The notes: generated from the letters alone by a model not told the origin. Numbered from the stretch's first letter, positions 40,304 through 49,707 are shown. The stretch: 64,000 nt of DNA from Amycolatopsis albispora (GCF_003312875.1 NZ_CP015163.1:4588001-4652000); one strand, 5' to 3'. A program made the numbers and translations.

Positions 40304-42286
40304 CGCCAGCTCCCTGGCCCGCGCCCGATGGCCCCGAGCCTCCTCCGCGCGGCCGGTGCGTTCCAGCAGACCGGCGAGGACCTGGGCGGTGTGCGCCTCC
40401 CAGGACTTGAGCCCCAATTCCCGTTCCTGGCCAAGGGATTCCCGCAGCAGCCGCTCCGCTTCCGCGAACTGTTCCTCACCGGCCAGCGTCAACGCCTCGC
40501 CGAAGTTGGCCGTCGCCTTCACCCGGTTGTGCAGCTCTGGCCCGTCGGCGAAGAACTCGATGGCCTGACGGCCCACCTCACTCGCTTCGGCGTGCCGTCC
40601 GGCGCGCGCAAGCATCGTCACGCCGTTGAGGCCGATCAGCGCCAGCTCCCTGGCGCGGTGCGCTTCCGGGAAATCCGGGACCAGAATCAGTTCGCGTGCC
40701 TGGAGAATCCGCGTGACCGCCGCCTCGTTCCTGCCGAGCCGTTGGTCCACAAAGGACTGCCACTGCACCGCCTTGGCCCGGGTGAACACCACAACTTCGT
40801 CCCCGGGCAGCTCGGCGGCCAGCGCGGCGGCGGCCTCGAACTCTGCCTCCGCCCGCTCGTTTTCCACCAAGCCGAAGTAGGACATGCCTCGCTGCAACCG
40901 CAGCATCAGCAACGGCCGCGCGTCGCCGGTCGCATCCTTGACGCGCTCCGCGGCGCCCAGGCCGACATCGCAGACTTCCAGGCTCTTACCGTGCAGTTCC
41001 AGTTGGTAGAGATAGGTCGACAAAGCCTCACACAGCTGCCAGCACAGCGAGTCGAGCTCGGTCTCCTCGGCCAGCTCGACCGCGCGAAGCAGATTGGCCT
41101 GCTCCAGCTCCAGATCGGCCACCGCCGCTTGCCACGCTCCGGGACCCGTGTAAGCCGCGGCCACCCGATCGAAGGACTCGCCGAACCGCAGCCGATCACT
41201 CAGCGAACGGGCGCGGGCCACCGCGAACTCCAGGTAGTACCCGACCACGTTCTCCAGCGCCTGCCGCCACTCCGTGTCGTGGTCGTCCGCGGTGAGGCCC
41301 TTGGCGTGGTCCCGCAGCAGGCTGTGCTGCTCGTACCGGCCTTCGTCGACGCGGGTGAGCAGATTGGCCGTCACCAGCGACTCCAGCCTGCGGAGCGAGG
41401 TGTCCTCGTCACGGCCGAACAGCGCCGCCGCGGCCGGGAGCCCGAACCGCGCGCCGGGGTGCAGGCTGAGCAGCCGGTGCGCCTCCTGTGCTTCCGGCGG
41501 CAGGTCCGCGTAACACACGTCGAAAAGCTGGGCGACCAGCAAATCGCTGTCCACCGCCAGCTCCCGCACCAAGGACGGGGCCGCCCGCAGTTCCTCGACG
41601 AAGTCCGCGACGGGCTGGTGCCGCCGCGCCCGCAGGCGCGCGTTCGCCACCCGCAGCGCCAACGGCAGGTGACCGCACAGCTCGGCGAGCACCGGCAGGT
41701 GGTCGGCCGCCGCCGTCAGCCGCTCCCCGGCGAGCTTGGTCGCCAGCAACTCCACCGAACTGGGTGGCGCGAACGGCCGCACCTCCACCACAGTGAAGTC
41801 CTCCAGCTCGAACGCCTCGGCCCACTTGCGGCTGGTGGCCAGCACCAGGCTGTGCGGCGAGTTCGGCAGCAGGTTCTTCAGCTGGGCGGCGGATTCGACG
41901 TCGTCGAGCACCACCAGCAGCTTCCGGTCCGCGGTGAGGTCCTGGTACTCCGCCACCAGGTCGTCCCACGATTCCGGCGGCTTGTCCACGCCGAACCGGC
42001 GCAGGAACCGGCGCAGCACGTCGGCCTGCGACACCGTCTCACCGGACGCACCGAGCGACGCGTACAGGACCCCGTCGGAAAAGCCCTGCCGGATCCGCTC
42101 GGCGAACGCCGCGACGAGCGCTGTCTTGCCCACCCCGGGAATCCCGGTGACCACGATGACCGCCTGGTGACCGCTCCGGCGAGCCTCGACCAGCTCCGCT
42201 TCGAGGCGGCTGAACTCGTCCACGCGGTTCACCACCACCCGCGGCACCGGCAACCTCGCCGCCGGCACCCGGCCCGCACCCGTCAC
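40277..42286 (-). CDS. STAND NTPase (NB-ARC) with TPR-like repeats
   Basis: A 669-residue protein: NB-ARC ATPase with Walker A VTGIPGVGKTALVAAFA near residue 48, Walker B KLLVVLDDVESAAQL near residue 127, and the GLPLAL-like CGHLPLALRVANARL motif; then about 350 residues of helical repeats (EAEFEAAAALAAELPG, AEASEVGRQAIEFFADG, FAEAERLLRESLGQERELG) typical of TPRs. Unlike SARP or LuxR relatives it has no DNA-binding domain, and no effector domain is fused. It may be a signalling scaffold or part of a defence-type system whose partner is missing. GTG 42286 is chosen for GGGGAC upstream; GTG 42346 is the alternative. Confidence 0.82.
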   Translation of the reverse strand: MTGAGRVPAARLPVPRVVVNRVDEFSRLEAELVEARRSGHQAVIVVTGIPGVGKTALVAAFAERIRQGFSDGVLYASLGASGETVSQADVLRRFLRRFGVDKPPESWDDLVAEYQDLTADRKLLVVLDDVESAAQLKNLLPNSPHSLVLATSRKWAEAFELEDFTVVEVRPFAPPSSVELLATKLAGERLTAAADHLPVLAELCGHLPLALRVANARLRARRHQPVADFVEELRAAPSLVRELAVDSDLLVAQLFDVCYADLPPEAQEAHRLLSLHPGARFGLPAAAALFGRDEDTSLRRLESLVTANLLTRVDEGRYEQHSLLRDHAKGLTADDHDTEWRQALENVVGYYLEFAVARARSLSDRLRFGESFDRVAAAYTGPGAWQAAVADLELEQANLLRAVELAEETELDSLCWQLCEALSTYLYQLELHGKSLEVCDVGLGAAERVKDATGDARPLLMLRLQRGMSYFGLVENERAEAEFEAAAALAAELPGDEVVVFTRAKAVQWQSFVDQRLGRNEAAVTRILQARELILVPDFPEAHRARELALIGLNGVTMLARAGRHAEASEVGRQAIEFFADGPELHNRVKATANFGEALTLAGEEQFAEAERLLRESLGQERELGLKSWEAHTAQVLAGLLERTGRAEEARGHRARARELASGQSADDD

Positions 42287-42390
42287 GCTGCGTCCCCCAT
42301 CACCGTCAACCCAGTAACACGCCGCCACTCTACCCAGCACGTCCACCCGAACTCCCCGGCCGACGAGCGGAACGGCGCGCCGTCCGGGTC

Positions 42391-43134
42391 TCAGGTAGGC
42401 AGCCGATCCGCGATGGGAACCCGAACCGCGCCGGCGACCAGAGCCTTGACTTCCGCGGCTGGCACCCCCGGCCCCGGATTGTCGGCGAACCAGCGCCGCA
42501 ACTCGGCCGGGCTCGCCGCGAACGGTGGCTGCGCCGGGAAATACGGCAGCACGTACACCGGCATGCCCGGTTCGCTGCGCCAGCTGTCGGCCAGCGTGCC
42601 GATGTCGACCACGTCGTAGCCGATCCGGTCCAGCAGCTCGGTCACGTCCGCCTTGGCACCGGCGTCGTCACCGGCGATGGGCAGTGCGCTGCGGTCGGCC
42701 GCGCCGGCGGGCCGGACGGCGGTGAGCAGGCTGAGGAAGAACAGGTTGTTGCACGCCTTGACCACCCGTGAGCCCGACAGGTGACGCTGCACCAGTGCAC
42801 TGGAGGTCAGTTCCCCGTTGTCCAGCACGGTGATGTGGCCGTCGCGCCCCGGGTAGTAGTTCATCGTGTCGATCACGGTTTTACCCACCAGCGCGGTGCT
42901 GGGCAGCCGGTCGTAGGCGGACAGCGGGATCGTCGCCACCACGAAGTCACCCGATTGGGCGGCTTCGGCGGGCGTCGCCGCTCGTGCTCGCGGGCCGAGT
43001 TCGGCGACCAGGCCGTCGAGGGTCTCGGGGCCGCGTGAGTTGCTCAGCACGACGTCCAGGCCGGCATCGACGGCAAGGCGGGCCAGCACACCGCCGATCA
43101 TTCCGCTGCCGATCAGTCCGAGGGTGTACGTCAC
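42391..43134 (-). CDS. NADPH-dependent F420-reductase-like / NAD(P)-binding oxidoreductase
   Basis: A 247-residue Rossmann protein (TLGLIGSGMIGGVLARLAVDAGLDVVLSNSRGPETL) of the NADP_F420 group, with DTMNYYPGRDGH and VKACNNLF and a C-terminal helical part. It would reduce or oxidise a substrate with NADPH, or pass hydride to F420. GGAG precedes GTG 43134. It is the last gene of the minus-strand isonitrile cluster, 31 bases after the flavoprotein gene. Its place in the pathway is inferred; it could supply reduced F420 to the LLM enzyme of the cluster. Confidence 0.82.
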   Translation of the reverse strand: MTYTLGLIGSGMIGGVLARLAVDAGLDVVLSNSRGPETLDGLVAELGPRARAATPAEAAQSGDFVVATIPLSAYDRLPSTALVGKTVIDTMNYYPGRDGHITVLDNGELTSSALVQRHLSGSRVVKACNNLFFLSLLTAVRPAGAADRSALPIAGDDAGAKADVTELLDRIGYDVVDIGTLADSWRSEPGMPVYVLPYFPAQPPFAASPAELRRWFADNPGPGVPAAEVKALVAGAVRVPIADRLPT

Positions 43135-43165
43135 GGGTTCTCCACTTCTTCCGGCGAGCCGGTGG

Positions 43166-44311
43166 TCACGCGAACGGGGTCACGGTGTTGGGCACGCCGA
43201 GCAGCGCCGCGCCGTAGATCTCCAGGTTGACCTGCGGCACGAGCATTCCGTGGCGCGCGGCCACGCTGGCGTCCCGCCAGATCCGCTGCACCGGGCTGGC
43301 GTCGGCGAAACCGCTCGAACCGTGGGCGGTCATCAGGGTTTCCAAGGCGCGGTTGATGCTGCGCGACGCCACCGCGGCGTCGGAGCGGTAGCGGGCGCGG
43401 AGCAGTTCCCCGGGGTAGACGGCGTCGGCGGCGTGCTGCTCCAGCGCGCCGGCCGCTCGGTACAGGTGCAGTTCCGCGGTGTCCATGGCCGCGGCCGCCT
43501 CGGCGACCTGGAGCTGGAAGCCGACCGACTCGGCCTGCCTGGCGAAGCTGGTGAACGCGATTCCCTTGTGCGCCGCGGCTTCGACCACATGGGACAGCGC
43601 GGCGCGGCCGAGTCCGAGCTGTGGCGCGGCGACCATCAACACCAGCGTCGGGACCATCGCCGTGCGGTAGGCGGGGGCGACCTCGGGCGTGACGTTCGCG
43701 CCGCCCACCACCGGCCCCAGCGGCAGTACCCGGTGGTCGGGCACAAACGCGTCATCGACCACGAACCGGTTGCTGCCGGTCGACCGCATGCCCGCCATGT
43801 ACCACTCGTCGACGACTTCGAAGTCCTCGCGCGGGACGAGGAAGGCCGCCGGGCCGTCGTCCAGGACGGCGGCGGCGATCGTCCACTCGGCGTGCCAGAT
43901 GCCGGAGGCGTAGCTCCACGCACCGCTGAGCCGGTAGCCGCCGGGCACCTTGCGGACCGGGCCGCTCGGCTTCAGCGCTCCGCTGACCAGCGCATCGGGA
44001 TTGCCGCCCCAGACGTCGTCCTGCGCCTGTTCGGGGAACAGGGCCACGCACCAGTTGTTGCCGTTCCACAGGCCGGTCAGCCAGCCCGCGCTGCCGTCGA
44101 TCGCGGCCACCGCGGCCGCCACGTCGATGTGCGTGCGCAGCGACGCCTCGCCACCGCCGTACCGCTTCGGCACGGCGGCACGGAACAACCCGGCCTCCTG
44201 CATCGCGGCCACGGTCTTGTCGGCCAGCCGCCGTTCGGCGTCGGCCTCGCCGGCGGCCTCGGTCAGCTGCGGGGCAAGGCCGTCGATGGCGGCCATCAGG
44301 TCCTGGCGCAT
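43166..44311 (-). CDS. Acyl-CoA-dehydrogenase-like flavin-dependent monooxygenase
   Basis: A 381-residue protein of the acyl-CoA dehydrogenase fold, group D flavin monooxygenase type (HsaA/HpaB relatives): RYGGGEASLRTHIDVAAAVAAIDGSAGWLTGLWNGNNW, PGGYRLSGAWSYASGIWHAEW, WYMAGMRSTGSNRFVVDDAFVPDHR. The catalytic Glu of true acyl-CoA dehydrogenases is not evident, and the HGSSGFADASPVQRIWRD C-terminus is typical of hydroxylases that use reduced flavin from a partner. AGGAGG lies 7 bases before ATG 44311. The flavin reductase of the same cluster is a likely supplier. It may hydroxylate an aromatic or N-containing intermediate. Confidence 0.83.
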   Translation of the reverse strand: MRQDLMAAIDGLAPQLTEAAGEADAERRLADKTVAAMQEAGLFRAAVPKRYGGGEASLRTHIDVAAAVAAIDGSAGWLTGLWNGNNWCVALFPEQAQDDVWGGNPDALVSGALKPSGPVRKVPGGYRLSGAWSYASGIWHAEWTIAAAVLDDGPAAFLVPREDFEVVDEWYMAGMRSTGSNRFVVDDAFVPDHRVLPLGPVVGGANVTPEVAPAYRTAMVPTLVLMVAAPQLGLGRAALSHVVEAAAHKGIAFTSFARQAESVGFQLQVAEAAAAMDTAELHLYRAAGALEQHAADAVYPGELLRARYRSDAAVASRSINRALETLMTAHGSSGFADASPVQRIWRDASVAARHGMLVPQVNLEIYGAALLGVPNTVTPFA

Positions 44312-44343
44312 CGCGCACCTCCTCTGCTCGGGATGGATCGGGA

Positions 44344-45201
44344 TCAGCGACTGCCGTCGCCGCGTTCGACGGGCACACCGACCAGCGAGCCGTACTCGCC
44401 CCAGGACCCGTCGTAGTTCTTGACATCGGGCCTGCCGAGCAACTCGCTCAGCACGAACCACGTGTGCGCCGAGCGAGCGCCCACCCAGCAGTAGGTGATG
44501 GCTCCGCGTGCCAGGTCCAGCCCGGCGTAGCACCGTTCCAACTCCCGCTCGGACTTGAACGAGCCGTCCTCGTTGAGCACCGCGTCCCATTCCAGGTTCA
44601 CCGCCCCGGGCACATGACCCGCGCGCTGCGCCACCTCGTGCGGGTTGTTGCCCGGAGCGAATGCCTCACCGGCGAACCCGGGGGCGAAGATGCGGCCCGC
44701 ATACTCGTCCGGGGTGCGGACGTCGATCAGTTCCTTGGTGCCGATCGCCGCCAGCACCTCGTCGCGCGTCGCCCGGATGGAGAGGTCGGGGTCCGCGGCC
44801 TGGTAGCTGGTCGCCGGGCGAACCGTCTCTTCGGCGGTGAGCGGGTGGCCGTCGCGCTCCCATTTCTCCCTGCCGCCGTCGAGCAGTTTCACCGCCCGGT
44901 GGCCGTACAGCCGGAAATACCACAGTGCCAGCGCCGCGAGCAGGTTCTTGTTCCCCGAATAGAACACGACGGTGTCGTGGTTGCCGATGCCTTTCCGGCT
45001 CAGCAGCTTTTCGAACGAGCCGCGGTCGATGACACCCAGCCGCAGATCGTCCTGGAACTCGTCCCAGCCGATCCAGACGGCGCCGGGCACGTGCCCCTGA
45101 CGATAGTCGGCGTCGCTGTTCCCGGTTTCCACGAATACCGTTTCCGGGTCGCCGACCTGGCCGGTCGCCCACGCCGCGTCGACGACGGAGTCGTGTTCCA
45201 T
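44344..45201 (-). CDS. sseA: Two-domain rhodanese-type sulfurtransferase
   Basis: A 285-residue thiosulfate or mercaptopyruvate sulfurtransferase. The N-terminal domain (residues 15-120: SDADYRQGHVPGAVWIGWDEFQDDLR, YSGNKNLLAALALWYFRLYGHRAVKLLDGGREKW) is inactive-type; the C-terminal domain has ELIDVRTPDEYAGRI and the active Cys in TYCWVGARSAHTWFVLSEL near residue 236. The CxxGxR loop resembles thiosulfate-using forms. It carries a persulfide and could donate sulfur to an isonitrile or another acceptor, or detoxify cyanide released from isonitriles. It sits inside the isonitrile operon between the exporter and the flavoprotein. Confidence 0.88.
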   Translation of the reverse strand: MEHDSVVDAAWATGQVGDPETVFVETGNSDADYRQGHVPGAVWIGWDEFQDDLRLGVIDRGSFEKLLSRKGIGNHDTVVFYSGNKNLLAALALWYFRLYGHRAVKLLDGGREKWERDGHPLTAEETVRPATSYQAADPDLSIRATRDEVLAAIGTKELIDVRTPDEYAGRIFAPGFAGEAFAPGNNPHEVAQRAGHVPGAVNLEWDAVLNEDGSFKSERELERCYAGLDLARGAITYCWVGARSAHTWFVLSELLGRPDVKNYDGSWGEYGSLVGVPVERGDGSR

Positions 45202-45251
45202 GGACCGCTCCTCTGCGGTTGGCGAAGAAGGTGGAGTTGCTCAGCGGCGCG

Positions 45252-46427
45252 TCACGTAGTTGCCGTGACTTCGGGCTCCGCCGCCGGACGGCGGTCCCGC
45301 TGCCAGGCGAAGAGCGTGACGAGGATGCCGGCGACGGTGACCGCGGCGGCCACCAGATAGACCGGGCGCAGGCCCAGACCACCGTCGATCACCAAGCCGC
45401 CGAGCCACGCCGCGAACGCCACGGCGATCTGGTAGGCGGACGCGTTCACCGCGAGCGCCAAGGTGGGTGCCTGCGCGGCGTTCTTCAGCACGTTCGCCTG
45501 CATGCCGGGAACGATCGAGAAGCCGAGCGCCCCGATGAAGAAGACCAGGATCGCGGTGCCGACGAGGTTCGAGCTGGCCAGCCACATGCCGAGCAGGACC
45601 GCGGTGGTCACCGCGAGCATGCCGATCAGCGACGGCATCAGCGCGCGGTCGGACAGCCAGCCCCCGGCGAGGTTCCCCGCCGTCGCACCGACCCCGTAGG
45701 CCAGCAGCAGGATCGGCACCGCGGCGGTGGAGAACCCGGTGAGGTCGGTCATCAGCGGGGCGAAGTAGGTGAACGCGATCAGCTGGCCCGCGCTGCCGAC
45801 GGCGGTGACCAGGATGGCGAGCTGCACACCGCGCTTGCGGAGCACCTTGAGCTCACCGAACGCCGAGGTCGTCACGTCGTTGGGGACCGACGGCACAAAG
45901 CGCAGCACCAGCAGCAGGCCGACCGCGCAGGTGATCGCGATGGCGACAAAAGTCGCCTCCCACCCGAAGCTGTTGCCGACCCAGGTGCCGAGTGGCGCGC
46001 CGAGAATCATCGCGAGCGTCAGACCGAGGATCAGCTTCGCCACGGTGGACGCCTGCTTCTCCGGCGGCGCGGTGGACGTGGCGATCACGATCGCGTTGGC
46101 GAAGAAAGTCGAAGTCACCGTCGCGGTGATGAAGCGCGCGACGAACAACACGGCGTAAACGGGCGCGAGCGCGGAAACCACGTTTCCGACGATCGCGATC
46201 ACCAGCAGGATCAACAGCAGCCGCTTCCGCGGATATCGGGCGGTGAGCGCGGTCACCAGCGGGCCACCGATGATCATGCCGATGGCGTACGCGGTGACCA
46301 GCAGACCGGCCGAGGAAATGGACACGTCGAGATCGTTGGCGATGTCCGGCAGGATCCCGGCCGGCACGAACTCACCTGTGGTGATGCCGAATACGCACAC
46401 CATGAGGGACAGGACGCTGATGGGCAT
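45252..46427 (-). CDS. MFS exporter of the isonitrile cluster
   Basis: A 391-residue transporter with about 12 helices, of the AraJ/DHA1 drug-export group: GEFVPAGILPDIANDLDVSISSAGLLVTAYAIGMIIGGPLVTALTARYPRKRLL holds motif A near residue 55, and FITATVTSTFFANAIVIATSTAPPEKQA and LGAPLGTWVGNSFGWEATF (antiporter motif C region) follow. It probably exports the cluster product and protects the producer. ATG 46427 is 12 bases from the end of the FAD monooxygenase gene. Confidence 0.9.
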   Translation of the reverse strand: MPISVLSLMVCVFGITTGEFVPAGILPDIANDLDVSISSAGLLVTAYAIGMIIGGPLVTALTARYPRKRLLLILLVIAIVGNVVSALAPVYAVLFVARFITATVTSTFFANAIVIATSTAPPEKQASTVAKLILGLTLAMILGAPLGTWVGNSFGWEATFVAIAITCAVGLLLVLRFVPSVPNDVTTSAFGELKVLRKRGVQLAILVTAVGSAGQLIAFTYFAPLMTDLTGFSTAAVPILLLAYGVGATAGNLAGGWLSDRALMPSLIGMLAVTTAVLLGMWLASSNLVGTAILVFFIGALGFSIVPGMQANVLKNAAQAPTLALAVNASAYQIAVAFAAWLGGLVIDGGLGLRPVYLVAAAVTVAGILVTLFAWQRDRRPAAEPEVTATT

Positions 46428-46439
46428 TTTTCTCTCGAA

Positions 46440-47693
46440 TCAATCGGTTTTGCCGGCGGTTTGCGGTGAACTGGTCAGCTCGGTGCAGCTCTGGACGAAG
46501 GCATCCACCCCTTCCGGACTGGACAGCACGGCCCACATCGCGACCGGGTCGTGGAAGCCGCTGACAAACGCGTCCGCGATCCGCTTGTCCTCCGCCGCGC
46601 GGCCGAACAGCTCGACGACGTGCGGCGGGGGCGGGGCCAGGAACGCGTTGCTCCACTCGACGACGTGCCGCGCGTGCTCCCACAGCCGAGCGGACGCGGC
46701 ACGGCAGAACCCGGCGTCGAGCGGCCCGTTCGCCGAGGCGATGAGCTCGGCCAGCGTGAATGCCGTGTGTGAGCCCAGGTTGGCACCCTGGGCGGTGAGC
46801 GGGTCGTTGGTGATCCAGGCGTCGCCGATGGCCAGCGCGCAGGTCCCGTCGCCGAGCTGGGCCCACTGCCGCCGGACCACCGGAGTGACCCCGCCCTGCG
46901 CCAGTTCACCGGGCGCGACGAGGTCGAACCGCGTGGTGTCGATGCGTTCGCGCAGGCTGGGTGCGTGCTCGGCCACCAGGCGCAACACCTCCCGGCGGAA
47001 ACCGTCCGGATCGGCGTCGGCGTCGAGATGGGCGGGCGGCTCCAGCGGGCCGCCGGGGACCGCCTCGAACGCCAGCACGTGTGCCGGGCCGAGGCGGGAC
47101 AGGAACGGAATCCGCAGGATCTCCCCGATTCCGGGCAGGAAGTACAGATCCAGCGAGTGCGGGACGTCCTCGACGATGCCGTGGTAGAAGCCGCTGCAGA
47201 GAATCCGCTGTGGTGTGGTGTGCGGTGACCGCGCCGGATCCACCGGGAACACCTCGCGCAGGGACCGGTCACCGTTGGCGACGACCACCAGATCGTGCCG
47301 TCCGGCGACCTCCGCCGCGGTGACGGCACCGATCATCACGTCGCCACCGCGGTTGACGAACTCTTCGAACAGGTGCGGGAGGTAGCGGCGGAAGTCCACC
47401 ACGCTCGACGGTGGCGTCAGTGTCGCGGCGAACTCCAGGTCGAGGCCGCCGCCGTTGATGGTGATCGACCAGCTGCGCACCCGGGCGTCGTCGGACTCCC
47501 ACGCCCGCACCCCGAGCGTCTTTTCTCGTTGCTGCGTCGGGCCGAACCGCGCCGGGAAGTTCCGCGGCCGCGCGGTGGCGAGTTCGCCGGGCGTCTGCGC
47601 GGAATACAGCGTCACCGGCACGCCGAGCTGCTGCAGGCGCAGGGCCAGGTGCAGCCCGGCGATCCCGGCGCCGATCACGCCGATGCCGGTCAT
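46440..47693 (-). CDS. Styrene-monooxygenase-type (StyA) FAD epoxidase
   Basis: A 417-residue FAD monooxygenase that follows StyA along its length: IGVIGAGIAGLHLALRLQQLGVPVTLYS (FAD GxGxxG at residues 7-12), SVVDFRRYLPHLFEEFVNRGGDV, ERIDTTRFDLVAPG and IGDAWITNDPLTAQGANLGSHTAFTLAEL. StyA needs reduced FAD from a separate reductase and epoxidises styrene-like alkenes. The ATG overlaps the LLM gene stop (ATGA). In an isonitrile cluster the product of the PvcB-type enzyme is a styryl isonitrile, so alkene epoxidation is an attractive role. That role is inference; the family assignment is firm. Confidence 0.86.
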   Translation of the reverse strand: MTGIGVIGAGIAGLHLALRLQQLGVPVTLYSAQTPGELATARPRNFPARFGPTQQREKTLGVRAWESDDARVRSWSITINGGGLDLEFAATLTPPSSVVDFRRYLPHLFEEFVNRGGDVMIGAVTAAEVAGRHDLVVVANGDRSLREVFPVDPARSPHTTPQRILCSGFYHGIVEDVPHSLDLYFLPGIGEILRIPFLSRLGPAHVLAFEAVPGGPLEPPAHLDADADPDGFRREVLRLVAEHAPSLRERIDTTRFDLVAPGELAQGGVTPVVRRQWAQLGDGTCALAIGDAWITNDPLTAQGANLGSHTAFTLAELIASANGPLDAGFCRAASARLWEHARHVVEWSNAFLAPPPPHVVELFGRAAEDKRIADAFVSGFHDPVAMWAVLSSPEGVDAFVQSCTELTSSPQTAGKTD

Positions 47694-48826
47694 GCGGTCA
47701 CCTGCCGGGCGAAATCGGCCGACCGCACCTCGGCGGCCAGCCAAGCCAGACTGTCCACTGTGTACTCGGCGGCCTGCGGGGAAGCCAGGGCCGAGACCGG
47801 AATCAGCACGGGCAACCGCAGACCGGCGTCGGCCAGTTCGCCGAGCCGGTCGAGCACGGTCTGCCTGCTGCCCACGATCGCCACCTCGGCGACCAGTTCG
47901 TCGGTCACGCGGGACAACGCGTGCTCGACCTCCTCACGGGTCAGCCGATGCGGCAGCAACTGGGACAGCCCCTGGTAGTCGTCGCCGAACGGATGGGAGA
48001 CACCGCATTCGTGCCACTTGGCCGCACCGGCGTGCAGTGCCACGAACCGGATTGCCTTTGTCCTGGCCAGTTCCCGGGCGTCGGCGTCGGTTTCGGCCAC
48101 CACGATCGGCACTCCCCCGGCGGCCACGATCCGATCCGGGTCACGCCCGGCCGCGACGGCGGATTCCCGGACGACCGCCCATTTCCGGGCGTATTCGGCA
48201 GGCGGCATCAGCTCCGGCGGGAGCCAGCCGTCGCCATAACGCCCGGCGAGCGCGGTCATCCGGGGACCACCGCCACCCACCCAGATCTCCGGCACACCAC
48301 CGTCCGGCGCCCGAAGGTCCATGATCGCGTGGTCGAGGGTGAAGAACCGGCCTTCGAAGTCGTACGGGCCCTTGGTGTCGAAGAGCATCCGCAGCAGGCG
48401 CAACGCCTCCTCGACCCGGCCGGCCGGGTGGTCGTGGCCGATGCCGTACGGCTGGAGGTTCTCCAGTGCGCCCGCGCCGATACCGAGCACCGGCGGGCGT
48501 TCGGTGAGCTGGGCCAGGGTCAGCGCCGCCTGGGCCAGCACCGCCGGATGCCGGCGGCGTGGATCGGTGACACCGACCGCGAGTCGCACCGACCCGGCGC
48601 GCGAGGCGAAGTCGCCCAGCACGGTCGCGTATTCGAGCGACTGGTCGGGTGTCGGCAGGCCGGTGGCCAGATAGCTGAAGCCGGCATCCCACGCCTGCCG
48701 CGGGAAGACGTTGATCAGGTGGTCGAACACCAGGAACGTGTCGAACCCGGCGGTCCTGGCCAGCTCGAGCAGGCCGCGCCCGCCGTCGATCGGCCCGACC
48801 GCGTCCCACGCCAAGCCCACCTCCAT
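47690..48826 (-). CDS. LLM class (luciferase-like) oxidoreductase
   Basis: A 378-residue TIM-barrel enzyme of the luciferase-like family: GFDTFLVFDHLINVFPRQAW, VRLAVGVTDPRRRHPAVLAQAALTLAQLTERPPVLGIGAGALENLQPYG, VPEIWVGGGGPRMTALAGRYGDGWLP. The SxRHP-type and GGGGPRM loops bind FMN or F420; the GIGAG segment favours the F420-dependent group but does not prove it. GAGGAG lies 6 bases before ATG 48826; an ATG 33 bases earlier has no site. It lies between the PvcB-type and StyA-type genes. The substrate is unknown. Confidence 0.88.
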   Translation of the reverse strand: MEVGLAWDAVGPIDGGRGLLELARTAGFDTFLVFDHLINVFPRQAWDAGFSYLATGLPTPDQSLEYATVLGDFASRAGSVRLAVGVTDPRRRHPAVLAQAALTLAQLTERPPVLGIGAGALENLQPYGIGHDHPAGRVEEALRLLRMLFDTKGPYDFEGRFFTLDHAIMDLRAPDGGVPEIWVGGGGPRMTALAGRYGDGWLPPELMPPAEYARKWAVVRESAVAAGRDPDRIVAAGGVPIVVAETDADARELARTKAIRFVALHAGAAKWHECGVSHPFGDDYQGLSQLLPHRLTREEVEHALSRVTDELVAEVAIVGSRQTVLDRLGELADAGLRLPVLIPVSALASPQAAEYTVDSLAWLAAEVRSADFARQVTA

Positions 48827-48864
48827 GCCCCGCTCCTCACTCGGTGTCGTGGCTGCCATGGGAC

Positions 48865-49707
48865 TCAGATGACCTCGACCCGCTGGAGATGGCGCTTGGT
48901 CGGCCCGGTGAACGCGTTGCGCCCGTGGATCAGCGAGAAGTTGTCCGCCAGCACGATGTCGCCAGCCCGCCAGTCGTGGTCGTAGCAGTACTCGGGCCGG
49001 TGCACGAGTTCCGCCAGCGTGGTGAGCAGTTCGTCCGCTTCGGACTCGTCGACGCCGTTCACCTTGACGTGGACCGGGTTCTTGTACTTCTCCGGCGCCA
49101 GCGGCTCGGCGAACCGCAGCACGGGCAGCCCGGTCGCGGGGTGCTGGGAGACCAGCCGTTCGGTGATCTCACCGCCGTAGTGCACGACCTTCTCGGTCGA
49201 GTAGGTCATGCTGATCCGGCTCCACCGCTCGCGCAGCTCTTCGTTCACGTCGCGGTAGACCTGCGTGGTGTCGGAGAAAACCGTTTCCCCGCCCACGCCC
49301 GGTGTCGCGTCGAGGCACTGGAACATGAAGTACCGCGGGTTCGCTTCGACAAACGCGCCGTCCCAGTGGAATGGGACGTCACCACTGCCGAAAAGGTAGT
49401 TCTTCGGATTCTCCTGGATGACCAGGTCGATCACTTCCTGGTCATCCCACTTGAGCACCTCGCCCCATTGACGGCAGTAGTCCGCGAATTCCAGCGGGTC
49501 CAGCAGGTCGAACCCGCGCAGGACCAGCACCCGCGACTCCTCCGTCCAGCGGCGGACCATCTCGACCGGGATGTCCTGGATCCTGCCCCGGCCACCGGAT
49601 GCCTGCACCACGCGGCCGAACGGGCGAAGCGGAACGTGCCTGAGCTTGGTGTGCTCGGTGGAACCACAGGGAAAGCTCGGGGCGGAGGGTACTGCCGAAT
49701 TCGTCAT
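48865..49707 (-). CDS. isnB: Isonitrile-associated Fe(II)/2-oxoglutarate oxygenase (PvcB/IsnB family)
   Basis: A 280-residue TauD-fold oxygenase. The iron triad is visible: FHWDGAF near residue 113 (His and Asp) and SLIHGRNAF near residue 262, and the 2-oxoglutarate Arg is in LQRVEV. YMLFGS-like KNYLFGSGDVPFHWDGAFVEANPRYFMFQCLDATPG resembles PvcB rather than taurine dioxygenase. PvcB/IsnB convert an isonitrile amino acid to a vinyl isonitrile by oxidative decarboxylation or form related unsaturated products. ATG 49707 with GGAAGG upstream. A 245-base gap before it may hold a second promoter; the synthase gene is four genes upstream. Confidence 0.86.
   Translation of the reverse strand: MTNSAVPSAPSFPCGSTEHTKLRHVPLRPFGRVVQASGGRGRIQDIPVEMVRRWTEESRVLVLRGFDLLDPLEFADYCRQWGEVLKWDDQEVIDLVIQENPKNYLFGSGDVPFHWDGAFVEANPRYFMFQCLDATPGVGGETVFSDTTQVYRDVNEELRERWSRISMTYSTEKVVHYGGEITERLVSQHPATGLPVLRFAEPLAPEKYKNPVHVKVNGVDESEADELLTTLAELVHRPEYCYDHDWRAGDIVLADNFSLIHGRNAFTGPTKRHLQRVEVI

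Noticed and set aside
43166..44311. Fatty acid beta-oxidation acyl-CoA dehydrogenase
   Set aside because: The catalytic Glu motif is not evident and the sequence follows flavin-dependent hydroxylases; a flavin reductase is encoded in the operon.
48865..49707. Taurine dioxygenase (TauD)
   Set aside because: The fold is the same, but the sequence around the HxD motif resembles PvcB-type enzymes and an isonitrile synthase is in the same operon; no sulfonate genes are nearby.
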